Both the position numbers and the translations under genes were made by a program. This document shows, piece by piece, positions 53,101-61,258 of a stretch of 64,000 bases of DNA. Source of the stretch: Acrocarpospora catenulata (GTDB taxonomy: Bacteria; Actinomycetota; Actinomycetes; Streptosporangiales; Streptosporangiaceae); the NCBI RefSeq assembly GCF_018476525.1, contig NZ_JAHCST010000012.1:1-64000 (forward strand), written 5' to 3'. The notes beneath the pieces are model-generated. The model had not been told where the DNA came from, did not search any database, and was given only the letters and a program-made list of their open reading frames with translations. Each line of letters opens with the position of its first letter. Position 1 is the stretch's first letter.

Positions 53101-53234
53101 GCAAGGCCGTCACCGCTCGCATCCGCGACGCCATCCGCCGCATCTCCGACGCCCACCCCGAACTCGGCACCCACCTCAACCGCAGCATCCGCACCGGAAC
53201 AACCTGCCGCTACGAAGCGGGACAGCAAAGTTGA
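50124..53234 (+). CDS. Large STAND-type ATPase regulator with TPR-like repeats and a conserved C-terminal domain
   Basis: 1036 aa from ATG 50124; the frame is open from 49902 but without family similarity. The N-terminal AAA/STAND ATPase begins MPVFIGRAEPLGRL, with Walker A LVTGEAGIGKTALL and Walker B VVVILDDLQWADESTVDLLR. Helical repeats with TPR character follow to about residue 830. The last ~180 residues (YRGHTAYLRDTKGLRDLATL to ARKAVTARIRDAIRRISDAH and GTHLNRSIRTGTTCRYE) form a conserved tail in place of the LuxR helix-turn-helix normal in LAL regulators. It diverges from the methyltransferase/nitrilase operon. Confidence 0.88.
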   Translation: MPVFIGRAEPLGRLTAAYQAVTATPGGAIPGWAGLVLVTGEAGIGKTALLTEFTNQVVAAGGTVVWGTCWDGDQAPAWWPWTQALRALIEQRPDLTAPELGAILPELPGTDGTVSRVRIFDAAGRLLRRAAPVVVILDDLQWADESTVDLLRFLAGAPQRGAVLLVGAYRPHEPPPGVTAALAELAGGAELVTLRGLSAGEVADLAQTVTGTAAPDEWVRIVRERSGGHPFYARELCRLLATGGTAADVPVAVRDVIGRRLARLSPECAALLDAAAVAGMTLLPDVLAEVTGEDGTRIAVLVAEAAGAGILAPAGRFAHDLYRETIVTTLEPARRLDLHHRIALALLDRYDRGGPVFEAELAHHFTAALPVADTASAVAWTHAAARADTARFAFAEAAGHVTRLRAAVAAAGLRLSDTDLVGLLTTEADLRLRAGDAVRARELLDTAWARAAVTGRADLLGAVALGLDRVDARFAMPRADLLSVLATAREALDGTGTTTEATVTAALARQLQHSVPADRPQARPLAERAVTIARTLDDPATLASCLLAQHDTLWTPGTAVTRAAIAAEITGLARRAGDRERHAQALLLSATAQLENASAAFRATFTEYAHVTRRLRQPRHDYLLRTREAAIALLDGDIATGERLSAEAAALGESVGDSDTGNVRMSQRLEVVRARNRPAELREMADEAVAWWIGAPAHAHAVAAGFRARAGDLDAARRELDTVLALEDWRSDRSYLWSIFIGEMVTAAIAVRDLPLCRQLLGDLLPLAETCAVNAALVCFMGAHAHRVGLLYAALDEPEPARHWLHHALQTHRRLGARTWEAETDQALTALDTGAAETSQSLTDLRESVAPNPDIPLLHRVGDMWQATYRGHTAYLRDTKGLRDLATLLAHPDTDLPALDLAATDHSTAAPASAGRTTVTRPDPVLDRTALAAYRRRLAELDDEITTAKTLGDLARHQRATDEREQVLSELRRATRPDGASRPLGPTPAERARKAVTARIRDAIRRISDAHPELGTHLNRSIRTGTTCRYEAGQQS

Positions 53235-53266
53235 GAGTCGCGCTTGAGCACCTCTCCAGCGCGAAG

Positions 53267-53301
53267 AGGCGGCTCGCCGGGCTGACCCCGGCGAGCCGCC
53301 T
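53267..53301. terminator. 15-bp perfect stem bidirectional terminator
   Basis: AGGCGGCTCGCCGGG (53267-53281) and CCCGGCGAGCCGCCT (53287-53301), loop CTGAC, between the convergent ATPase (stop 53234) and secreted-protein gene (stop 53332). Confidence 0.88.
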
Positions 53302-53331
53302 GCTCCCGCACGCTCGTCGTCTTGATCGGCT

Positions 53332-53835
53332 TTAGTCGAAGTCGAGATACCACTTGTCGGCGCACTGCAATATGCCATTGATCCGCAGGCACGGGCGCAC
53401 CGCGTGGTGTGACCCATCGATTCTGGGCGTCTCGACATAGGCGGAAGCGCCGGCGTGGTACTTCTCGCAGTAGTCGTAACCGCCGCTGTTCGCGACCTCC
53501 GCGTTGGTACGCCAGCCGTGCCCGTTGTTGCGCTCCGTGGCGTCCTTCGGTTCGAACCTGGCTATGGAACGGTCGATGGAGATGTAGGAGCCGTTCGGGA
53601 GCCATGCCCTGGCGTAGGCGGCCGCCGAGGTTTTTCCGGTGTAGAGATACGTCGTGGTCAGGCGCAGCGTCACGGGGTAGGGAGATCCGACCTGCCCCCA
53701 CGCGATCAATTCCGTGCCACCCACGCATTTTGCGGCCGCCTGCGCCGGCGCCGCCCCGGCGAGCACAGTCAGCGGTACAGCCACCAGCATCGCCGCCATC
53801 GCGGACAGCACACGTCGTCCCCGTTTGAACCTCAT
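53332..53835 (-). CDS. Secreted protein of unknown function
   Basis: 167 aa. Signal peptide MRFKRGRRVLSAMAAMLVAV to AQAAA (about residues 1-35). The mature ~130-residue protein has four Cys (in AKCVGG, YDYCEKY, RPCLRI and LQCADK), likely two disulfides. No family recognised. Confidence 0.75.
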   Translation of the reverse strand: MRFKRGRRVLSAMAAMLVAVPLTVLAGAAPAQAAAKCVGGTELIAWGQVGSPYPVTLRLTTTYLYTGKTSAAAYARAWLPNGSYISIDRSIARFEPKDATERNNGHGWRTNAEVANSGGYDYCEKYHAGASAYVETPRIDGSHHAVRPCLRINGILQCADKWYLDFD

Positions 53836-54019
53836 CGATCTCCTCCAGATCGCTCAACCCGCCCCGCCAGCCACTGCTCACACCTGGACGGACGGGCCAC
53901 CCCGGCCGTACAAATCGCCCGGAACGGATGATGGATACGAGAAGAGTCTCCAGGTCGTCCGTATATTCCGCGTATAACCGGGGCTGCCATGCCCGATCTA
54001 GCTCCCGCTGGAGGAGGCT

Positions 54020-54550
54020 TCACCGTACGGGCGTGCCCGTGGTCCCCGTGGGGAACTCCTCGATGCCGAGTACCCGCAGCAGTTCCAGTCGCTCGCGGGT
54101 TTCGGCGTCCGCCGGGGTGAGTACCAGCAGTTGCTGGCCCTGGTCGGGGGCCGCCCGGTTCTGGGCCAGGACCTCGCTCAGGTCGGACAGCACCAGGGCC
54201 GGGGTGTCGCCGAGCAGGTCGAGCATGCGCATCAGGCCGGCGCGGGCCAGGCGGGCCACCCCGTCGGCGGGCGGGGGGCGGTGGCCGGTCAGATGGAACA
54301 GGTGATCGCGCTCGTCGTCGGAGAGGCGCAATGCCCGGGCCAGCGCGCTCAGCAGCTGGGTCGAGGGCTGACTGCTGCGGCCCTGCTCCAGGCGTACGAC
54401 ATAGTCCACCGACATGCCGGCGAGCATCGCCACCTCTTCCCGGCGCAGGCCCGTGGTGCGGCGGCGAGGGCTGTCGGCGAAGCCCACCTCGGACGGCCGG
54501 ATCGCCTGACGGCGGCGGCGTAGGAAGTCGGCGAGCTGGTCACGTTGCAT
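54020..54550 (-). CDS. XRE-family regulator with shortened MmyB-like ligand domain
   Basis: 176 aa. The N-terminal helix-turn-helix (RRTTGLRREEVAMLAGMSVD, YVVRLEQGRSSQPSTQLLSA) and the start of the MmyB-like ligand domain (LMRMLDLLGDTPALVLSDLS) are normal. After LAQNRAA the sequence jumps to a C-terminal tail (QQLLVLTPADAETRERLELL). Relatives are about 280 aa, so ~100 residues of the ligand pocket are missing in frame. It may still bind DNA but not its usual ligand. Divergent from an aldo/keto reductase, its probable target. Confidence 0.82.
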   Translation of the reverse strand: MQRDQLADFLRRRRQAIRPSEVGFADSPRRRTTGLRREEVAMLAGMSVDYVVRLEQGRSSQPSTQLLSALARALRLSDDERDHLFHLTGHRPPPADGVARLARAGLMRMLDLLGDTPALVLSDLSEVLAQNRAAPDQGQQLLVLTPADAETRERLELLRVLGIEEFPTGTTGTPVR

Positions 54551-54677
54551 ATTTCATACTGCCTCGCGGTCGGCGAGCCGAGCCAGGGAGCGGCTCTCCC
54601 ACGATGAACGCTCCGCTTCCGCCCGCCACGACCCGGGCCCAGGGTTGAGGGACGACATCGACAAGAGGGAGACCGTG

Positions 54678-55673
54678 ATGCAGACACGAACCCTGGGCCG
54701 CACCGGACCGGCCGTTTCCGCACTGGGCCTGGGCGCGATGGGCATGTCGGGCGCTTACGGCGCGGCCGACCGCGCGGAGAGCATCGCCACCGTGCACGCC
54801 GCGCTGGAGGCCGGCGTCACCCTGATCGACACCGGCGACTTCTACGCCATGGGCCACAACGAGTTGCTGCTCGCCGAGGCGCTGCGCGGCCGGGATCGCG
54901 ACAGCTACCGGTTGAGCGTCAAGTTCGGCATGCTGCGCGGCCCGGGCGTCGGGTTCGGCGGGCATGACGCCCGTCCCGAGGCGGTGAAGAACTTCTTGGC
55001 CTACTCGCTGACCCGGCTGGGCACCGACCACATCGACATCTACCGTCCCGCCCGGCTGGACCCGGCGGTACCGATCGAGGAGACGGTGGGCGCGATCAAG
55101 GAGATGGTCGACGCCGGGTACGTGCGGCACATCGGGCTCTCGGAGGTCGACGCGGCGACGATCCGCCGGGCGCACGCCGTACACCCGATCGCCGACCTGC
55201 AGATCGAGTACTCGCTGATCTCCCGCGCGGTGGAGGCGGACATTCTGCCCACGCTGCGGGAGCTCGGCATCGGCCTGACCGCGTACGGCGTGCTCAGCCG
55301 CGGCCTCATCTCCGGGCACTGGACCGCCGGCCACACCGCCGGCCCCGGCGACGGCCGCGGCCTCAGCCCGCGGTTCTCCAGCGAGAACGTGGAACACAAC
55401 CTCGCCCTCGTGGACGCTCTGCGCCGGGTCGCCGACGCGAAGGGCCGCACCGTCGCCCAGCTGGCCATCGCCTGGGTGGCCGCACAGGGCGAGAACATCG
55501 TGCCGCTGGTCGGTGCTCGCACCCGCGAGCGGCTGGCCGAGGCGCTGCCCGCGATGGATCTGAACCTCACCGCGGACGACCTCGCCGAAATCGAGAAGGC
55601 GGTGCCGCCGGGCGCGGCACGCGGCGACCGATACCCGTCCGCGTTCATGTCCAACCTCGGCGCGGGCAACTGA
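54678..55673 (+). CDS. Aldo/keto reductase
   Basis: 331 aa from ATG 54678 (GAGGGAGACC upstream). MQTRTLGRTGPAVSALGLGA, LIDTGDFYAMGHNE (catalytic Asp and Tyr) and SVKFGML (Lys) fit the AKR barrel. At the usual catalytic His the motif is DIYRPARLDP, with Ala instead of His (Q-P-H-R-V-D-P in many relatives). LSEVDAATIRRAHAVHPIAD and YGVLSRGLISG are conserved. NADPH-dependent carbonyl reduction expected. Confidence 0.92.
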   Translation: MQTRTLGRTGPAVSALGLGAMGMSGAYGAADRAESIATVHAALEAGVTLIDTGDFYAMGHNELLLAEALRGRDRDSYRLSVKFGMLRGPGVGFGGHDARPEAVKNFLAYSLTRLGTDHIDIYRPARLDPAVPIEETVGAIKEMVDAGYVRHIGLSEVDAATIRRAHAVHPIADLQIEYSLISRAVEADILPTLRELGIGLTAYGVLSRGLISGHWTAGHTAGPGDGRGLSPRFSSENVEHNLALVDALRRVADAKGRTVAQLAIAWVAAQGENIVPLVGARTRERLAEALPAMDLNLTADDLAEIEKAVPPGAARGDRYPSAFMSNLGAGN

Positions 55674-55696
55674 GCCAGGCTCGCCAGTGCCATGGG

Positions 55697-56350
55697 TCAA
55701 GTGGCGGCCCGGCGGGCTTCGAGCGCATCCAGAATCAGGTCCAGGCCGTAGCTGAACTCGCTCGCGTAGTCGTAGCCCGGTCGCAGGGCGTGGTCGACGA
55801 TCATTTCCCTGAGGTATGGCAGCTCGCCCGCCGGCAGGCGCTCGAAGATGTCGCCGGCCACTTCCTCGACGTCTTCCGGCGTCGTCATCGGCAGGTTCGC
55901 CTCCTGGAGGACGAACCCGCCGATGTAGCTGTCGATGAGCGAGACCGCGTGCGCGGCCATCGGCAGCGTGAACCCCGCCTCCCGGAGGACGCCGAGGACG
56001 GCGTCGTGGTGGCGGAGCGTCGCCGGCCCCGGGTTGCGACGGGAGTCCATGAGGCCGAGAGCCCAGCTGTGCTGCGACAGGACCGTACGCGCGGAGGAAG
56101 CTCGCGCACGGATCGCCTCGCGCCAATCGTCGCGCCCGGCGCCGGGCAGCTCGATCGCCGCGAACACCATGTCGACCACGCCGTCGAGGATCGCGTCCTT
56201 GTTCGGTACGTGGTGGTAGAGCGACATCGCCTCCACGCCCAGTTCCTGCGCCACCCGTCGCATCGTGATCGCCTCCACACCGCCGCGATCAGCGACTCGG
56301 ATCGCGGCTTCCAGCACGCGGCCTCTGCTGAGCGGTTGCGGTGGTGACAC
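55697..56350 (-). CDS. TetR-family regulator (TetR_C_1-like) with a triple operator
   Basis: 217 aa from GTG 56350, with GGGAG about 8 bases upstream. The frame reaches an ATG at 56395, but that would place one operator copy in the gene. The helix-turn-helix is MRRVAQELGVEAMSLYHHVP; the C-terminal domain is like tetracycline-type repressors (SLIDSYIGGFVLQEANL). Divergent from the F420-type reductase at 56449. Confidence 0.9.
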   Translation of the reverse strand: MSPPQPLSRGRVLEAAIRVADRGGVEAITMRRVAQELGVEAMSLYHHVPNKDAILDGVVDMVFAAIELPGAGRDDWREAIRARASSARTVLSQHSWALGLMDSRRNPGPATLRHHDAVLGVLREAGFTLPMAAHAVSLIDSYIGGFVLQEANLPMTTPEDVEEVAGDIFERLPAGELPYLREMIVDHALRPGYDYASEFSYGLDLILDALEARRAAT

Positions 56351-56378
56351 GACGGCTCCCGTGGGCAAGTTGACAACC

Positions 56379-56429
56379 TTACGAGCGTAAGCCAACCTTA
56401 CGACCGTAAGGCACCTTACCGGTGTAAGG
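56379..56429. promoter_or_regulatory. Three tandem operator palindromes CTTACG-NN-CGTAAG
   Basis: CTTACGAGCGTAAG (56379-56392), CTTACGACCGTAAG (56398-56411) and CTTACCGGTGTAAG (56416-56429), starting 19 and 18 bp apart, fill the gap between the TetR and the divergent reductase. The near-constant spacing suggests cooperative repressor dimers. Confidence 0.85.
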
Positions 56430-56448
56430 GCGAGAGAAGGAGATCCCG

Positions 56449-56823
56449 ATGCCGATGCCGAAGTGGTGGGGGCACGTGAACAAGAGGGTGTTCAACCCTC
56501 GCGCGATCGCGGGCGGGAAGTGGCCGGTCCTGATCCACGTCGGTCGCGCGTCCGGCGCGACGTACCGCACACCGCTCGACGCGCACCCCGTCGACGGCGG
56601 CTACCTGTTCGTCCTGGTGTACGGATCACGCTCGGACTGGGTGCAGAACGTCCTGGCGGCCGACGGCGCGCGACTCCGGGTCGATGGGAGGGAGATGGAA
56701 CTCACCGCCCCACGCCTCGTCGGGCAGGACGAGGCGTTCCAGGTCCTCCCCGACGGGGTGGCGCGCCCACCGAGGCTGCTCCGCATCACCGAGTTCCTCC
56801 GCATGGACCTGGTCACAGGCTGA
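56449..56823 (+). CDS. Nitroreductase/quinone reductase family protein (DDN-like, deazaflavin F420-type)
   Basis: 124 aa from ATG 56449 with AGAAGGAG upstream. WPVLIHVGRASGATYRTPLD, YLFVLVYGSRSDWVQNVLAA and ARLRVDGREMELTAPRLV are hallmarks of the split-barrel F420-binding DDN family. Likely reduces quinones or nitro compounds with F420H2 (cofactor inferred from family). Controlled by the TetR through the triple operator. Confidence 0.9.
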   Translation: MPMPKWWGHVNKRVFNPRAIAGGKWPVLIHVGRASGATYRTPLDAHPVDGGYLFVLVYGSRSDWVQNVLAADGARLRVDGREMELTAPRLVGQDEAFQVLPDGVARPPRLLRITEFLRMDLVTG

Positions 56824-56918
56824 CGATCGCGCCATTGGCCCCAGGAAGCACCTCAATATGTATTCGTTCTTGAGGCTTTCCCTGCCTTATCGAAGAGGGC
56901 TGAGGGCACCACTGTTCC

Positions 56919-58721
56919 ATGGCAGACCTTCCCTTTCAGGATCAGGCGGATTTCGAGGACGCCGACCGTGGCTTCGTCGCGAAACTGACCCCAGGGGTGG
57001 TAGAGGCGGCCGACGGCACGGTCATCTGGGATAACGACGCCTACGACTTCCTCGGCGATAACTGTCCGGAGACCGCGCACCCGAGCCTGTGGCGTCAGGC
57101 GCGGCTCTGCGCCAAGCAGGGCCTGTACGAGGTGACGAACGGCATCTACCAGGTACGCGGCCTGGACCTGTCCAACATGACCCTCGTCGAGGGCCGCAGC
57201 GGCGTCATCGTCATCGACCCGCTGCTGTCGGTCGAGTGCGCCGCCGCCGCGCTGCGCCTCTACCGGGAGCACCGGGGTGACCGCCCGGTCACCGGTCTGA
57301 TCTACACCCACTCCCACGCCGACCACTTCGGCGGCGCCCGCGGCGTCACCGACGGGGTGGACCTGCCCATCATCGCCCCGGCCGGTTTTCTCGAACACGC
57401 CGTCGCCGAGAACGTCTACGCCGGCACCGCCATGAACCGCCGCGCCTCGTACATGTACGGCCAACTCCTCCCGCGTTCCCCCGAAGGCCAGCTCGGCTGC
57501 GGGCTGGGCATGGCCACCTCGGCCGGCACCGTCTCCCTCATCCCGCCCACCCTCGACATCACCCGTACCGGTCAGGAGGAGACGGTCGACGGCGTCCGCA
57601 TCGTCTTCCAGCTCACCCCCGGCACCGAGGCGCCGGCGGAGATGAACTTCCTGTTCCCCGACCACCGCGCGTTGTGCCTGGCCGAGAACGCCACCCACAA
57701 CCTGCACAACGTGCTCACCCTGCGCGGCGCGCTGGTGCGCGACAGCCGCCGCTGGGCCCGGTACCTGACCGAGGCCATCGCGCTGTTCGCCGACCAGGCG
57801 GATGTGGCCTTCGCCTCCCACCACTGGCCCACCTGGGGCAGGGACGAGATCGTCACCTTCCTGTCCCAGCAGCGCGACCTGTACGCCTACCTGCACGACC
57901 AGACCGTACGCCTGCTCAATCGCGGCCTGACCGGCAGCGAGATCGCCGAGGCCATGCAGTTGCCGCCCGCCCTGGAGCAGGCCTGGCACACCCACGGCTA
58001 CTACGGGTCGGTCAGCCACAACGTCAAGGCGATCTACCAGCGGTACCTGGGCTGGTTCGACGGCAACCCGGCCCATCTGTGGGAGCACCCGCCCGTCCAG
58101 CTGGCCCGCCGCTACGTCGAGTGCCTGGGCGGCACCTCCGCCGTGGTCGGCCTGGCCAAACGCTATTTCCAGGAGGGCGACCTGCGCTTCGCTGCGACCC
58201 TGCTCAACCACGTGGTGTTCGCCGACGAGAAGGCCGCCGCGGCCCGTCGGCTCCTGGCGCAGGTCTACACGCGGATGGGCCACGGCGCCGAGAACGCCAC
58301 CTGGCGCAACTTCTTCCTCACCGGCGCCACCGAGCTGACCGGCCAGGCCTCAGCCGCCACGGTCAGCACGACCGGCCCTGACCTGCTCCGTGCGCTCACC
58401 GTGGAGCAGATCTTCGACTCCGTCGCCATCCGCGTGCACGGGCCCAACGCCTGGAACGAGCGCCTCGCCATCGACTGGCACCTCACCGACCTGGGCGAAC
58501 GCCATCGCACCACGCTGTCCAACGGCGTCCTGATCCATCAGCTCGCGCCGCCGGACGGCCAAGTGGAGCTGACCCTGCGGCTGACCAAACAGCGCCTGCT
58601 CGACCTGCTCGCCGGGGAGGACGCCGACGACATCGACCACGACGGCGACCTGACCGTCCTGCGACGGCTGACCGCCGTACTGGAAGAGCTCGCGCCGGAC
58701 TTCGCCATCGTCACGCCCTGA
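56919..58721 (+). CDS. Alkyl sulfatase (SdsA1-type, metallo-beta-lactamase fold)
   Basis: 600 aa. The metal motif is T130-H131-S-H133-A-D135-H136 in YTHSHADHFGGARG; FLFPDHRALCLAENATHNLH and ASHHWPTWGRDEI are further metal or active-site signatures of SDS hydrolases. The middle dimerisation domain (YLHDQTVRLLNRGLTGSEIA) and the C-terminal SCP2-like domain complete the three-domain layout. It hydrolyses primary alkyl sulfates to alcohol and sulfate. No signal peptide, so cytoplasmic. Convergent with the aldehyde dehydrogenase. Confidence 0.95.
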   Translation: MADLPFQDQADFEDADRGFVAKLTPGVVEAADGTVIWDNDAYDFLGDNCPETAHPSLWRQARLCAKQGLYEVTNGIYQVRGLDLSNMTLVEGRSGVIVIDPLLSVECAAAALRLYREHRGDRPVTGLIYTHSHADHFGGARGVTDGVDLPIIAPAGFLEHAVAENVYAGTAMNRRASYMYGQLLPRSPEGQLGCGLGMATSAGTVSLIPPTLDITRTGQEETVDGVRIVFQLTPGTEAPAEMNFLFPDHRALCLAENATHNLHNVLTLRGALVRDSRRWARYLTEAIALFADQADVAFASHHWPTWGRDEIVTFLSQQRDLYAYLHDQTVRLLNRGLTGSEIAEAMQLPPALEQAWHTHGYYGSVSHNVKAIYQRYLGWFDGNPAHLWEHPPVQLARRYVECLGGTSAVVGLAKRYFQEGDLRFAATLLNHVVFADEKAAAARRLLAQVYTRMGHGAENATWRNFFLTGATELTGQASAATVSTTGPDLLRALTVEQIFDSVAIRVHGPNAWNERLAIDWHLTDLGERHRTTLSNGVLIHQLAPPDGQVELTLRLTKQRLLDLLAGEDADDIDHDGDLTVLRRLTAVLEELAPDFAIVTP

Positions 58722-58732
58722 CGCCCCCGGCC

Positions 58733-60235
58733 TCAGAAGGGGAAGGTCCGGTCCTGGTCGCGTACGGTGACCCACTGGAGTTCGCAGAACTCCTCGGCGG
58801 CGAAGCCGAGACCGAAGCGTCCCCAGCCGCTGTCCTTGACGCCGCCGAACGGCATGTGCGGTTCGTCGTTGACGGGCTGGTCGTTCACGTGGACGATGCC
58901 GACGTCCAGTTTCGCCGCCAGTCGCAGGCCGCGGCGGCTGTCACCGGTGATGATCGAGGCGGCCAGGCCCAGATCCGACCGGTTGGCCCGGGCGACCGCC
59001 TCCTCGGCCGAGTCGACGGCCTCCAGGACCACGACCGGCCCGAAGGTCTCGCCGTGGGCGATCTCGGCCTCGTCGGGGACGTCGGTGAGCACGGTGGCCG
59101 GATAGCACGGCGGCCGGGGGACCCCGCCGGCCAGGACCCGGGCGCCGAGTTCGACGGCCTCGTTGACGCGGCGGTCGAGCAGGGCCAGGGCCCACTCGTT
59201 GATGACCGGCCCGACGACCGTCGCCGGATCGCCCGGGTCGCCCGTCGGCAGCGCCGCCACCTTGGCCGCGAACCGCTCGGCGAACTCCTCGGCCAGCGGG
59301 CGTTCGACGTAGACCCGCCGTGCGCACATGCACACCTGTCCCTGGTGGATGAAGGCGCCGTAGGCCGCGGCGTCCACCGCGTACCCGACCTCGGCGTCGC
59401 GGGCGACGATGAGCGGGTTCTGCCCGCTGAGCTGGAGCACGACGCGCTTGAGGTGCCTGCCCGCCTTCTCGGCGAGGCGCCGTCCCGTCGGCGTCGACCC
59501 GGTGAAGTTGATCCGTTTGACCAGGGGGCTGGTGAGCATCGCGTCGCCGATGCCGCCGGCCTCGCCGGGGGCGTGGGTGACGACGTTGAGCGCGCCGGAG
59601 GGCAGGCCGGCCTCCTGGAGGAGCTCCGCCCAGAGCGCGCCGCCGGTGTAGGGGGACTCCTCCGAGGGTTTCAGCACCACCGTGTTGCCGAGGGCGAGCG
59701 GCCCGATGACCGCCCGTCCGCCCAGGGCGAGTGAGGCGTTCCAGGGCGCTATCGCGCCGACCACGCCGACCGGGCGGCGTACGGCCATCGCCTGGGTGCC
59801 CTCCACGTCCGACGGGAGCAGTTCCCCGGCCGGCCGGTACGCCAGGGTCGCGGCCTGGCGGAGGAGCTTGAGGGCGAAGTCGACCTGGACGCTGCCGAAG
59901 TGGCGTCCGCACCCGGTCTCCACCGCGAGGGCGTCGAGGATCTCGGCGCGGCGCCCCTCCAGGAGGTCGGCCGCGCGCAGGAAGATCTGCTGGCGTCGCC
60001 AGGGCGCCTCTCCGGCCCAGCCGCCGAACGCCGCATGGGCGGCCTCGATCGCCCGGTGCGCGTCCTCGCCGTCACCGGCGGCGATCTCGCCGAGCACCTC
60101 GCCGGACCAGGGGGAGCGGTTCGGATACCAGCGCCCTGAGCCGGCCGGCGCCCAGTCGCCACCCACGAAGTGCCCGACCTGCGCCTTCTGCCAGCCTCTC
60201 GCTGGACGGGTCGAGGCGCGCCCCGCTCCGGCCAT
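58733..60235 (-). CDS. Aldehyde dehydrogenase family protein with Gln at the Glu268 position
   Basis: 500 aa from ATG 60235. NAD-binding APWNASLALGGRAVIGPLAL, VVLKPSEESPYTGGALWAEL, FTGSTPTGRRLA and the catalytic Cys302 in GQVCMCARRVYVERP are clear. The general-base motif usually ELGGK is QLSGQ here, so residue 268 is Gln. PFGGVKDSGWGRFGL closes the C-terminus. The family resembles benzaldehyde/salicylaldehyde dehydrogenases. Loss of the base could slow deacylation or mark a different activity. Divergent from the IclR gene. Confidence 0.92.
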   Translation of the reverse strand: MAGAGRASTRPARGWQKAQVGHFVGGDWAPAGSGRWYPNRSPWSGEVLGEIAAGDGEDAHRAIEAAHAAFGGWAGEAPWRRQQIFLRAADLLEGRRAEILDALAVETGCGRHFGSVQVDFALKLLRQAATLAYRPAGELLPSDVEGTQAMAVRRPVGVVGAIAPWNASLALGGRAVIGPLALGNTVVLKPSEESPYTGGALWAELLQEAGLPSGALNVVTHAPGEAGGIGDAMLTSPLVKRINFTGSTPTGRRLAEKAGRHLKRVVLQLSGQNPLIVARDAEVGYAVDAAAYGAFIHQGQVCMCARRVYVERPLAEEFAERFAAKVAALPTGDPGDPATVVGPVINEWALALLDRRVNEAVELGARVLAGGVPRPPCYPATVLTDVPDEAEIAHGETFGPVVVLEAVDSAEEAVARANRSDLGLAASIITGDSRRGLRLAAKLDVGIVHVNDQPVNDEPHMPFGGVKDSGWGRFGLGFAAEEFCELQWVTVRDQDRTFPF

Positions 60236-60355
60236 ATGACGTGATCCTCTCTTGCCCCTCGTTTCGTACGGCCGCACCGCCGGACGCCCGGATGGCAGGC
60301 TACATGTGCCACCCGGTCCAGAAGCGTTCACCCTGATCGAGCCCGTAGTCAAAAA

Positions 60356-60374
60356 GGTTCGAATAGTTGGAACC
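60356..60374. promoter_or_regulatory. IclR-type operator GGTTCGAATAGTTGGAACC
   Basis: Imperfect palindrome with GGTTC/GAACC ends, 22 bp before the IclR start and 121 bp before the divergent aldehyde dehydrogenase. GTTCGAA-N4-TGGAAC recurs at 61259-61275 ahead of the uptake operon. Confidence 0.75.
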
Positions 60375-60395
60375 AGGCCACCATATGCTGACCCC

Positions 60396-61235
60396 GTGAC
60401 CGATGACGAGTCCCCCCGCCCGCGCGGCCGCGCGACCTCCGACCCTTCCGGTTCCTTCTCCGTGTCCCTGGAGCGGGGGCTGAGCATCCTGTCCGCCTTC
60501 ACCGGGAACCGCTCGGTGCTGGGCATCGCCGACCTGGCGAGGGCCGTCGGCCTCAACAAGAGCACCACGCACCGGTACGTCGCCACCCTGACCAAGCTGG
60601 AGTACATCCAGCAGGACCCGGAGACCAAGAAGTACTTCCTCGGCCCGCGGGCGGCCGACCTCGGGTTCGCGGCGATCGACTCCATGGAGCTCACCCGCGT
60701 CGCCGGGCCCCTGCTCCAGGCCCTGGCCGACGAGACGGGGTTCACGGCCAGCATGGGCCTGTGCGACGGATCGGACGTCGTCTACGTGGACCGCAGGCGG
60801 AGCGGCCGGCGCAGTTCCCTGGCCATGGACCTCAACCTGCACGTGGGCTCCCGGCTGCCCGCCTACTGCACCTCGATGGGCAAGGTGCTGCTGGCGTACC
60901 GGGATCCGGCGGCGCTCAGGCAGATCCTCGACCGCACGGACATGGCGCGCCGGGGGCCGAAGACGATCACCAACCGGGAGCAGCTGACCGCCGCCCTCGC
61001 CAAGGTGCGCCAGAGCGGCGTCGCGATGAACGACGAGGAACTGGCCCCGGGGCTGCGCTCGTTCGCGGCGCCGGTGCGCGACAGGTCGGGCGAGGTCGTC
61101 GCGGCGGTCAACGTCGCCGTTCACCTGACCGTCGCGCCGACCACCGTGGAAGCCCTGGCGGGGCGGATCGAGCCGCCGCTCCGGCGCGCCGCCGCCGAGA
61201 TCTCCAAGCGCCTCGGATACCGTCCGCAGGCCTGA
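60396..61235 (+). CDS. IclR-family transcriptional regulator
   Basis: 279 aa from GTG 60396. The winged helix is LERGLSILSAFTGNRSVLGI, ADLARAVGLNKSTTHRYVAT; the effector domain has AYCTSMGKVLLAYRDPAAL and LAPGLRSFAAPVRDRSGEVV. IclR proteins typically sense aromatic or short-chain acids and control catabolic genes. Here the shared operator implicates the divergent aldehyde dehydrogenase and the downstream ABC operon. Confidence 0.93.
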   Translation: MTDDESPRPRGRATSDPSGSFSVSLERGLSILSAFTGNRSVLGIADLARAVGLNKSTTHRYVATLTKLEYIQQDPETKKYFLGPRAADLGFAAIDSMELTRVAGPLLQALADETGFTASMGLCDGSDVVYVDRRRSGRRSSLAMDLNLHVGSRLPAYCTSMGKVLLAYRDPAALRQILDRTDMARRGPKTITNREQLTAALAKVRQSGVAMNDEELAPGLRSFAAPVRDRSGEVVAAVNVAVHLTVAPTTVEALAGRIEPPLRRAAAEISKRLGYRPQA

Positions 61236-61258
61236 GTCGTTCCAATCACGCAAATCGC

